Assembly: GCF_964340395.1 (NCBI RefSeq)
Contig: NC_135559.1
Span: forward strand, 21,435,621 to 21,499,620
Source of the DNA: Glandiceps talaboti
Lineage: Eukaryota > Hemichordata > Enteropneusta > Spengelidae
Length of the DNA: 64,000 bases
Reading direction: 5' to 3'
In this document: positions 10,898-22,398 of the stretch, in pieces
Layout: every line of letters starts with the position of its first letter
Numbering within the stretch: the stretch's first letter is position 1
Program-made: the position numbers and the translations under genes
Notes under the pieces: generated by a model
What the model was told of the DNA's origin: nothing
Database searches by the model: none
Seen by the model: the letters and a program-made list of their open reading frames with translations, nothing else

Positions 10898-10960
10898 GCG
10901 TCGTCGCACCGTTTTTGGAAAAAAGACATGACCAGAAACATTTCTTTCCTTTTTTTGGCC

Positions 10961-13632
10961 TAATGTATCATTTATTAATGAATTTAAAATATATTTCATG
11001 ACAGCGTTCGTTGGTCATATTATACACCACCAAGATTAGAAATGAGGTCATCGATATAGACCTGTTGGTTGTCAAATAGCCATGGTTTGCCAAGTTGTCA
11101 ACTACCACTCGATTAGCAGGCAACTCCCAGCCATATATATCGTGATAAACTATTGACAGCAACTGTAGGAGGCTTGTCTCCCTGTGGAGTACAAATGTAC
11201 GCTTTCAGCTCATTGGTGATGTCAATTTCTTCTCTTGTAGTTTGAACGTCTTCACGGTTGTCACCAAGATCACAAGGTTTGTCATTACTACGAGTTGCCA
11301 TCACGGGTTGAGTGTTGATTTGTTTCGATCTTGATCTTGTAATTGCTGCCATGGACACAAAGAGATGCCCAGAGTAAAGGCAATTATAGTTAAATGAAGG
11401 GGAAGCTTGACATGCGTGTGTGAGCACCTCGATCGGTTTACACATAAACAGGGGTTATGGTATATGATTTAGGCTATCACGTGATTAGGGCATTCAGGGA
11501 CGGAGACTATTAAAACAAGGATCCACTGACAGCATTCACATTTTGGAAATTTAACCTCTCCAGATAGATTAAACCTAGCACAATACAGCTACTTTATAAA
11601 TTTAAATCAAATGTCATGATGGTCAGCACTTGTTTTCATATAAAATGCCATTCGTGTATATCCATATCCAGGTCTCAGACCACAGAGTCTTCAAAATGGA
11701 CATTTTCGTCAAACCCCTTACTACTATTCTACAATCATCATAGTCTACTGCACTACTTTTCTACTACTAATAATAGTACGATAGTAACAGATCTAGAGGT
11801 TGACATGTCAACGTCAGAGATGCTCAGCCACAAGTCATTACTCATTTACTCATTAAATAAGCCGTTACTATTTGTTTGTTTTTTTCAATTTATCTTCGTA
11901 CGTTTGTTGGCTTTCAAGTATTGAACAAATTATGGAATGGTACAGAATGGAGAACACTAGAAAAAGACCAAAACAAAATTTGAAAACAGAAAAAAACTGT
12001 TTCTTCGCTATAAGATGTCGATAATAAAAATAGCATTGCAGTTAGAGGTAAAAAAAAACCCAAAAAAACCGACCATCAAGCTGTTCGCGAAATTTTCCAG
12101 TCATTTCTCTATCTTATACTTCGCTTTCTCTAAATGCAAGAAGTTTTCAATAAGATGTAGTTATACAACTTTATAAAAAAAAGATGAAATATTATCAACT
12201 GGTGAGGGCGCACCGTACAACGCGATTGGCCTGCACTATCCGTATACAGCCAATGGTCAAAGTGGTATGGACAGACAATTTAGCGAAACTGGCGAGATTG
12301 TGAGATAGTCTCATTTAAAGGAAGCAAGCTTATATTACGAAGATAATATTACGTGTAGGTCTAAACTGGGATGGAAGCAACTTTTACACGTGGGGCTCCA
12401 TTCCACTGCTGTCACATAATTTCAGTGATGAGTCATGTGACCACCCACAGACAATGGAGGTCTATGGTCTTACACACCTCAAGTTATTATGGTTATTGTG
12501 ATATTGCTAACTGACATTATAAAACAAATGTGATCGTCATTCGGCCATATTTGATTCGGTCGCAAAACAGGTGACGTGCATATGTCTGACATAGTACCTT
12601 TGTGTCATGTTTTGTAAAAATCAGTAGGTGCAATGATATGCAGGTAAACGCAAGCACGTACATACGCACGAACTTACGGAACCCAATGTAATAGCCCTTC
12701 CGAGCGGTGCCTGGTGGGTGGGTGGGTGAGTGGGGGGAAGGAGGGGGTAATAAATGAACAAATGTATGGATAACATAACTTTTATTTAGTAAGTTTATCC
12801 AAAACAGCTGCAGTACATGACACTTTAAAGAAATATATTCAATTCACAAGACACTATTTTAAGAAGGACACTCCTTTTATACTAGGCGTCAGTTACCATC
12901 AAATTAATGTAAACTAAAATATAATAATGATGAAAATATTTGACTGAACTCTAGTTATCATATGAAATAATTAATTAATGGCATACAAGACGAAATTAAA
13001 ATTTGGAGACATTTTAGAAATATTAAAGAACAGTACTGATTTTTACCATCGTTACTTTCATACATTAACAAACGAAATATTTCAGTATATTTTCCAAATA
13101 CATATATAGCACTAATACTTTTGTATTTTCATGAACAGCACAAAACACATAAATATTACTTTACATTTCCATGCACACACAAACACCGTGACACATTAAA
13201 ATTCAATATTCACACATTTTCTTTGTTATTTTTTGATAAACTTGGCGATGATTTAATGATTTGACACACACACTATTGAAAATTGTTCACATTTTTGGGT
13301 GTAAATGACCATTGGCTAGGGGGTGGCCATTTTGTCACATCATCATGACCTGACCGACCCACGAAGATCGACGCCCTCTACGACTGTATTGATCTCACGA
13401 AAATACAAAGAACTTCTCTGAAGGTAGCTATAGGGTTGCAATACCACAAGTGTGTATCTAAATATAAGCAACACATTTCATTTATCATTGGAATCTAATT
13501 AAGAAGTGGTTCATAGCAATCCCTTAGAAAGTGAAGTAATATGCAGTGTTTCGTCATGTAGATACGTGTTCCTATTTACAGCTCTGGAGAAGTTGACGAA
13601 GGACAAATACACATGACACAATATGGAAGTAG
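10961..13632. other. Spacer downstream of SLC22 gene A
   Basis: Apart from one weak ORF (11113-11352, - strand) nothing coding was recognised. TTTATT on the + strand near 12782 would read AATAAA on the - strand and could be a distal poly(A) signal for gene A, about 850 bp past its stop; this is weak evidence. Confidence 0.35.
11113..11352 (-). CDS. Possible small coding exon, unknown
   Basis: The ATG at 11352 (MAAITRSRSK) opens about 79 codons with charged, exon-like composition (KPCDLGDNREDVQTTREE). An upstream in-frame ATG at 11445 would add 31 residues. No partner exons, domain or promoter were recognised. It may be a relic of a mobile element next to the 9481-10960 transposon. Confidence 0.22.
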   Translation of the reverse strand: MAAITRSRSKQINTQPVMATRSNDKPCDLGDNREDVQTTREEIDITNELKAYICTPQGDKPPTVAVNSLSRYIWLGVAC

Positions 13633-13765
13633 CTACACAAACGAAGCCTCTTTTGTAGGGTATTCGTTGATATATTTAGAATCAAGGTTTCCAAGTGAAG
13701 TCCATGTAATTAAGTTCTTGAGATCGTTGCTCATTCGTTCTTCATCTGATGTGGTGCTTCCCTCT
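13633..13765 (-). CDS. SLC22: SLC22 gene A, exon 10 (C-terminal tail)
   Basis: Acceptor TTTTTTCACAG at the right edge and stop TAG at 13635-13633. It encodes the cytoplasmic tail with [17 protein letters not shown] and ends ASFV. The matching exon of gene B is 3 bp shorter. Confidence 0.88.
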
Positions 13766-16700
13766 CTGTGAAAAAATAAAATGGTATAACCACTTATCAA
13801 CATATCAACAGTTTCTGATGACGTTTACAGTAAAATATCACTTGTCGATGGTAAATGTCCAGATATTTATGTAAACCATCATATGAAAGCCCCATTTTCC
13901 CAATGGAAAGAAAACTTTCTTAATAAATACTTTTAAAATTTCAATAATTTTACTATTCCAATATGTAACTTTATTTATCTCGGAATGGGAGAATTGACTT
14001 TGTGACTGCACACGTGACGTGTGCACACGTGACGTGCACTAATTTAATCCAAAAGGTATATCACACTGACTAGCTACAGCCTCCCAATCAATTTTAGTGC
14101 AGGTAATCTAAAAAGAAACATTTTGGCGGAAGGATCGGAGTTACGACTGGTATGCATAGATATACAAACACTATACCAAGATCTTTGTATACAATAACTA
14201 CGTATGTTGATTTCGTTTACAAATTGAAATTCGTATGAAAACTTAACACTCAAAAAATGGTAATTAAATCACATAAACTATAAATGGTTAACAACTTTAA
14301 CATTAAAAGGCAAGTGTTGGTCATCGTCGACGAGCTAATGCGTTCGGCCATGCCAATTTTACTTACATTTTTTTGAAACTAAACAATACTGAAATAATTA
14401 CCATGGCAACCAATTGATTTGCAACAAAACGTCGTCTATCTCAACAAAAATCTTATAACGTTGCTGCATGTTATCATCTTACTCGTCAAAGTCTTAATTT
14501 TTAGATACTTCTTCAACAATGGACTGGCCATGGTGTGACAAAAATCTTACGAAATGTCTTGCGAAATGAGCTACCAAGATTATCATCGCCAAATCATATA
14601 AATTTTAGCAACATATACTCTTGCCAGGCATTTCGGATTAAAATGTTACAATTTTACTTCATTTTTTGTCGAACTAAAAGATAAAATGTAGAAATGTTAG
14701 TAAGATTTTTGTCCTGTCAGACGACGATTTGATTCAATTTTGGCTATTTCAGACTGCAAACAGGAAATTGAGAATACAGCGCCCTCGCTCAAATTGGGGG
14801 TATCATCACCTCATAGTACCGTTTCTTAAGAGCTTTGTCCCATTGTATTCTGTAGTGCAGAAGTGTAAATCAGGGATGTTTTTCGTATTGTTCAGGCATC
14901 AAGGAAAGCAGTAGTGCTCTATGATTAACCGCGTAACCTATACCATGTATACCCCCAAGGTACACACAGACAGGAAGTAGAGCGCCAAGGTACACACAGA
15001 CACCATGTATACCCCCAAGGTACACACAGACACCATGTATACCCCCAATGTACACACAGACACCATGTATACCCCCAAGGTACACACAGACACCATGTAT
15101 ACCCCCAAGGTACACACAGACACCATGTATACCCCCAAGGTCCACACAGACACCATGTATACCCCCAAGGTACACACAGACACCATGTATACCCCCAAGG
15201 TCCACACAAACACCATGTATACCCCCAAGGTACACACAGACACCATGTATACCCCCAAGGTCCACACAGACACCATGTATACCCCCAAGGTCCACACAGA
15301 CACCATGTATACCCCCAAGGTCCACACAGACACCATGTATACCCCAAGGTCCACACAGACACCATGTATACCCCCAAGGTACACACAGACACCATGTATA
15401 CCCCCAAGGTCCACACAGACACCATGTATACCCCAAGGTCCACACAGACACCATGTATACCCCAAGGTACACACAGACACCATGTATACCCCAAGGTACA
15501 CACAGACACCATGTAATGTACTTTGTAACCGTGTAACCTATACCATGTATACCCCCAATGTACACACAGACACCATGTATACCCCCAAGGTTCACACAGA
15601 CACCATGTATACCCCCAAGGTTCACACAGACACCATGTATACCCCAAGGTACACACAGACACCATGTAATGTACTTTGTAACAGTCCCACATATAATACA
15701 TTACAATAAAATCCTCACCTATCTAGATCTGATACGGACTCTACCTCTTCAATGGTTGATGGCAAAGACTTCCCTTTAGTATCTGGCAACATCAGTATTA
15801 ACAAGCCCGCCAAAATGGCAGCACTTCCGTAAATAAGGAACGGTAGATATTTCCACCAAGCTGATAATAGTTGAATGAAGGGTGCAAGAATAGCACCAAT
15901 TCTACCAAAACAGCTAGCAGCACCCAGACCTGTGGTTCTGAAAGTAATAAGATGTTTCGATATTCGATTCAAAATGTAATAGCATTGATTTATTGATTGG
16001 TTGCAAAATAAAAGTCAATGCTAATGATATGAAGTACACCACACTGTGTAGATTCAAATACATTCAAGACATGCTAGGATATATCACAGGAGGAGGAGGA
16101 GGAAGGGGGGGGGCTAGTAGTAATGAGATAGACGAGGGGATAAAGATGTACGTAAACTGATCGTGACAAAAACGTGGGCAAACTAAGATATGTTGAAAAA
16201 ACTGGCATTTCTTACCTTAAGACGGTTGGCAATAATTCAGAGGTGAAAATATAGGCTGTCCAAAACGCTCCTGCCACACCCATTTTACCAATCATTGCCA
16301 ATGTTATAGACAGAGATGGTAGATCTGGAAAAAACACCATGAGTGTTATCTATAGTTAGTTATCGTTAACAGCAAATAGGAAGAAACATGAATTCAAACA
16401 TAAAACTATGTCAATCCCATGGAATCATGTACACTTGACGAATTCTTCTTTATTTATCACATTATCAATTAAGGGTAACATGGCCCTCACCAGGGAGGGT
16501 GACCATGCAATACTAAATTATATTTTTGTCATGTACACTTTGCCAGTCTAAGTTCTGTCATCCTTTTTGGTGAAAATAAAAAATGAATTATTCTTTTCTT
16601 TCTGTCTCTCGTGAACCTTAATTTCTTGGCTCTGACGATATTGTGGCCGGATGTTTAAAACTAACAATGTAACCATTGTAAAATGTTATATTGTATTCCA

Positions 16701-19700
16701 CTTCCAACCCACCCAAAAGATTAAGGGGTCGCAACAGTTGAAGTTGAAGTTACCTGCTGGTACAAATTGACAACAAATGCATCCTATCCCAGAAAGTATA
16801 CAGAACAGACTTAATGTGATAGTTCTTCCATATCGATCCACCAAGAAAATGGAGGCCAAGGTTGCAGGAATTTCAACCATACCAGCAAGGAAGAAGTTTA
16901 AGTACTCATTGCCGGCCAAACTACTGGTATTTAAGGATACTCCGTAGTACACCATAGATATAGCAGTCCTGTTGGGATACAAATCGTTTATCGTATTTGA
17001 AATGTGTGTAATAATTACCAAGTACATGTCCAAATCGATACAAAATATATAATACTGTTTATACAGCGTAATTAGTTCACTGACAGTGAACATTGAACAC
17101 TTCCATGTGAGGATAAACGCCTTGAATTCGGTCGTAAAACCCACAATACTTATGAATTTACATGGCAAGGGGTGGGGATTTCAAAGCTGTGGAATGGCAT
17201 ATTAGGTACATTGCCACCACCAGCATACTCTTGTCGGCCGAGAGGAGAACGGCCTGGGGTACGTATGCGTGTTCGAATATGATATAAAGAAACCGTCTAC
17301 CTCCAATTACTGTAGTGAGAAATTCTCCAACTACTGCTGTATGCTGTAAAAGAGGGGCCATCTGTCGTAAAAGACAGGCCATCTGTCGTAAAAGAGTACT
17401 CGTTATATGGTTATGTACATTTGATGGTGATGTTGACAATACCCGTCAGCCAGTTTTCCGTATCTTGTGACATGTATTATTAGCATGTCATTCTGTAAAA
17501 TTCATCTGTTAGTGACGGCAGATGAAAGGACACATCTGACTTGCCTCGGTCATGTCTGGTTTCATATCAATTGTACCTAGGAAAGAAAGTACAACTTGTA
17601 CAATTAGAATCGGTATGACAAAGTATGGGTTAAAGGTCACACATCTCTCGTCTGACTGAAATGCTGAAATTGTCAATTTGTACACAAACAATACACAAGT
17701 CAAGTCTAAGCTCCAAGGTAAAGATATTTAGTTGTAATTATATCTTCTTCTGCCATAATTGCTGTAAACGGTCGGCAATATTTGACGGTACAGATATAAA
17801 TTAATTAGTTACCGAAACTATTACGAGAGATCTTCGATTATGAATAGGAATAGAGTGAGAAGTACTGTGAATTTCGTCTTCGATGGTATTGCTGCAAGAG
17901 ATATTCATTTGCAAGGTTTCGAACATGAAATACGCGGTTAGAAATCCCTAAAAATTATTATTGAGATTAATTATGTGGACATTTAGTGCAGATGATTTTG
18001 AACCTATAAGATTGTTAATGAGAACATTTACTTATTAAATTATAGGGTGGGGTGTTAGCAAGTACATTCGTCTCCATTTTTGGGGGTTAAGTCTACGTGA
18101 AAGCGTACAGACCTGTAAGAAAAGTGTTGAAACAGGACACCACAAAACTACACACTGTGGTAGTCCACTAGACAGTGCCTTTTGGTGCCGTGGAAAAATC
18201 GTATTCTATTCACCATGCTTAACAAAATGTATAGGTGTGATTAATAATGTGAAGAAGCCAAAACAAAATCTAAAATAACAAAACTACCTGTAGGTACTTA
18301 AGTAAGCAAAACTGAAAATAAAATTGAAATTTACGTAAACTAAATAACAAAATAAGGAGCTACAGCTATTGAAGGTAATGCTAACATAAATCGTGTTGTA
18401 TGGTCATGTGACATACTATTCTGTAATAAAGCATAATTCTGATTATTTGAGAAGTAGGCTTTGTATCCATGGTAACAATGCTATAGCTTTTACAGTAATG
18501 GTTTGGTAATTCTTGTCTTCAATTTTTTTGTGTTTCGTTGATAAACATACTGTGTCGTGTTTCATCACTATGTTGCTCTAACTACGAGACACCGAATGTA
18601 AAAAAAAATGTTTTTCACCTGCTAACGTAAGACACACAGATGTCATAAAGGTAAACGATGCATGCATGACAGTAGATGACACACACATAATAGCAAATGA
18701 TGCAAGTTAGATCATGAACTTTGCCCCTGGATACCTTTTTTGTACACATGATAAAACGAATTATCCATGAGGGCGCTAATCAAGTAAGTGGAAATTTGCA
18801 CATGTATCTATGAGAGTGCTAATCAAGTAAGTATCATATATATTTGGTACACATTACAAAAAAATTATCTATGGGGCATAGCAAACATTATGGGCGCATT
18901 GAAGACAAAATACTGGCGAGTGTTTAGTAACGTTTTTTTTCATGAATGATAATTGTTCGCTTGCTACGAGGGACTCTGAGAATCGAAGGTGACTTGCCAG
19001 ACAGCTGTGGGGCTGTAAACGGAAGAAAGGTACACACCTACATTGTCGGCAATGTATTAATATATTTAGTTGCATATGTGTGTCTATCTTATAATTAGCA
19101 CTAGACTTGGTTGGCGATGTCAATGACAGACTTCTTATTATGTAAAGTAATATCTGCGTCCCTATCTTCTAAGCAGTAACATATTCAGACATGTCACATC
19201 AAAATTCATTTGGGACCCCAAGGCCCCCTATGTTGCTAGGTTTTCGTAGGACACCAAGGTTTCAAAAGTGTTGAACTTTCGAAACGTGTGAACCCAAGGC
19301 TGGGCCTCACAGTGCTAGGTTTTCGTAATGTAGGGCCCCAAGTCCCGTAATATAGATCTAGGTTTTCGTAACTGAAGGACTCACGGTGCTAGGTTTTCGT
19401 GGTGTGTAAACCCAAGACCCCCCACGGTGCTAGGTTTTCGTGGCGTGCACACCCAAGGCCCCCATGATGCTATGTGTTCATATCATATGAATTCAAGGCC
19501 CCATGGTGCTAGGTTTTCGTGGTGTGTGTGAACCCAAGCAGGCTCCCAGGTGCTAGGTTTTCGTAGAGTGTGAACCAAGGCCCTTATCACATTGCTAGGT
19601 TTTTGTGGCATTGGACCACAAGGCCCGTATGTAGGAATAGAACGACAACTGTGCTTTCGTACTCCTTTGGTACAATATCTTATATATAGTTACAGTATTG

Positions 19701-20196
19701 TCTTGCATTATCAAGATGACATTGGTCTAATTAGAATGGTAAACTATCTGACAAATTCGCCAGGTATAGTAGTATTTTATACCAATAGTCTAATCAAAGA
19801 TGTATTAAATACATCCATGGTCTAATTATCTTCATCTTAAAATCTCGTAGTTACCTCATTAACTTGAACTCCAATCACTCGATTGTTCAACAAAGCACAA
19901 CAAAACAAGTGTTTTTAGAACTACTTACCAATGTACGAAAATATTAAGACATCTTCGACGAAGATTTGGTGTTCTAAGCAGATCTATAAAACTATGGTTT
20001 CTTCGTATTGGTAAACCACCTTTCCTGTGCTTCTTTTGGCATTCCTCCAAATAAAAGTTGCCGAGCTTGGGAAGCTGAAAGTTGTACAATACATGTTACT
20101 ATCTTGAATTTTAAAAAAATGAACTAGAATTCATGTATTCGTTGTTGAAAAACATAGCGCAGAACAGAACTGTATTGTGGAGGTTTTATTTGTCTG

Positions 20197-20270
<74 letters not shown>

Positions 20271-20341
20271 GTCTGTCTGTCTGTCTGTCTGTATGTATGT
20301 ATGTCTGTCTGTTGTCTGTCCGTCCGTCCGTCTGTCCGTCC

Positions 20342-20376
<35 letters not shown>

Positions 20377-22327
20377 CGTCCGTCCGTCCGTCTGTCTGTG
20401 TCTGTCTGTATGTCTGCCTGCCTGCCTGCCTGCCTGAACGCCCGTCCAACCGTCCGTCTGACTGTCTGTCTGTCTGTTTGTTGTAATGTATATTCTACTG
20501 AGTTTGCTATACAAAAGGAAACTCCATACTGTGATACACCCATACTAAGTACTTTAGCTAATCACGAGACAAGACATCGTTAGGCACATCAACCACGAAT
20601 CCTCCAAAGTTAATAAATAAATCAACACAAACACTAAATACAGGTAGTTAATGACGAATACATGTTTTAACGTTGTATAAATCTACAAGATTATAACTTG
20701 CTACGATTCAAAATTTGATTTCAGCCTCAATTCAGAAAAACAATTACGATACCTTGGCTGTACTGTGTTTGGAGTATCCATGGAAACGTAAACAGTGGTC
20801 TTGCAGCAGTTTTGTGTTTTTGTTTTATCGTATATAAAAATCATCTTGTCACAATACTATTGTCATTCGCTGTAATATATATGTTCGGGAGGATTCTAGA
20901 TACATATGATGTGCCTCAGGTATATATTTTATTTTATTTGGTCATAGTACTGCATTGCGTACTATGCATCCCAATGTGAAATATAATTAGATCTGAGAGT
21001 AGTGTCTAGCATACAAGGTAAGGTCTGATGAATTCAGACTGACACATACACGTGCTATCTGGATCAAAACATGAAGTCTTCTACAAAGTTGATGATTAAA
21101 ATCACCAGATTTGGTGTCGTAACCTATTGAAAATTAACAGGTGAGGCACAAATTCGCTTTGGATGCAAGTATAGATAGTCTGCTCAGGTTATCGATATAT
21201 ATTAAGAATTCGTCATACATGTAAAGCAATAATTCGACATGCAGATGCGTTTCTTAAATTTAGAGCAAATAAATATGATGAGTACAACTAAACTAGGGTC
21301 ACCACTTTGAAAAAGACTGAAATTACCTAGCACGCATGTGTCAGTCTACTTTTGCCATGAGAGAAAATGGAAAGTGATCACGTTACCGTAGCAGTTGACA
21401 CTTGAGAGCAAACAACGTAGCCTTGGTTACACCGTGAAAACCTTTAGTTTTAATAATACTGATACTATATCCCGTGCAAATGGCTTAAAATACGATTGTG
21501 CTAATTACCCTTTAAGATCAATATTCAATTTAGGAGTAAGTTGGTAGTGAGAAGTAAAAGTCATTTCAAATTTATTCTAATGTTGGAGAATATGTTAAAT
21601 ACGTTGCATGAAGTACTGGTATAACAGTGTAGTAATTTTAAACATACATTTCTCACTGACTGATGGTTAAAAATCTATTAGGATCTTGCATTTGCATATA
21701 CATGTCCAATTATTAATTGATGGGCATGCGATACAAGTATATGTTGTATACCACTTTTACTATTGAGACAGTGTATCTTATCGACGCATTAAGATAATAG
21801 AAACACAGGTTGTGTAAAAAGCAGTTTGCACGAGAGATAGTTTACAAAATATAAATGCTGATATACCAGTGGACTAATGTCTGCTTTGTTCACCCTCGCT
21901 GCCTTTAGTATAATCACTTCAGCTTCCTTGACTTCGCCACGAGAGAGAAGCCAGCGGGGTGATTCTGGTAAGAACCTTAAATCGTCAAATTATTAATTGG
22001 GTGAGAAAATCATTATAAGATTTCAATAAATTTCACTTTGAGTTTAATTTATGAAGGGTATTCAGCAACGAGTGAATACAAAAGTGGTTATCAACATCCG
22101 TATGTCAACATCATGTATAACTGTCTTTGTGCTAATTTATTGTAGATATGTATAGTACAATTCTGTCCCTGGATGCCAGGGTTAAATCATCTCGATATGT
22201 AATCGTAGGTTTGTTGGTATTTGCACTCTATACTTACAAATTGCCGGTTTAAAGTTACGATTCAATGCATATTACAAATTGTGTATAGTATAGCTATGTG
22301 CAAATTGGTAAGTGTGTGTGTGTTTGT

Positions 22328-22398
<71 letters not shown>

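Larger units (their letters stand above)
9481..10960 (+). mobile_element. DNA transposon with coding remnants, host of a nested MITE
   Basis: The ends are inverted: GGCC plus an A-run then ATGTTTCTGGTCA at the left, and TGACCAGAAACAT, a T-rich run and GGCC at the right. Both sides are flanked by TAA, which would fit a 3-bp target duplication (PIF/Harbinger style) but is weak evidence. The + strand holds coding-like segments: 9709-10047, 10106-10149 resuming at 10492-10650, and 10649-10795. The second reads RWLQGQNLGWDYNSRSLGDQ across the MITE once the MITE and one target repeat are ignored. The third has CNYCGCGH and CSDCY, a zinc-ribbon-like set, and a basic tail. The superfamily is not settled. 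The element is inactive as it stands. Confidence 0.6.

Noticed and set aside
15005-15709. ORFs of about 160-260 codons on both strands ([10 protein letters not shown]-type repeats)
   Set aside because: The 30-bp minisatellite is a multiple of three, so several frames stay open on both strands. It lies in an intron of gene A.
17158-17703. Possible extra exon with hydrophobic ORF in gene A intron 6
   Set aside because: Not needed by the gene model, and absent from the matching intron of gene B.
20124-20583. Cys/Val/Ser-rich and Thr/Asp/Arg-rich ORFs
   Set aside because: Translations of the TGTC microsatellite.
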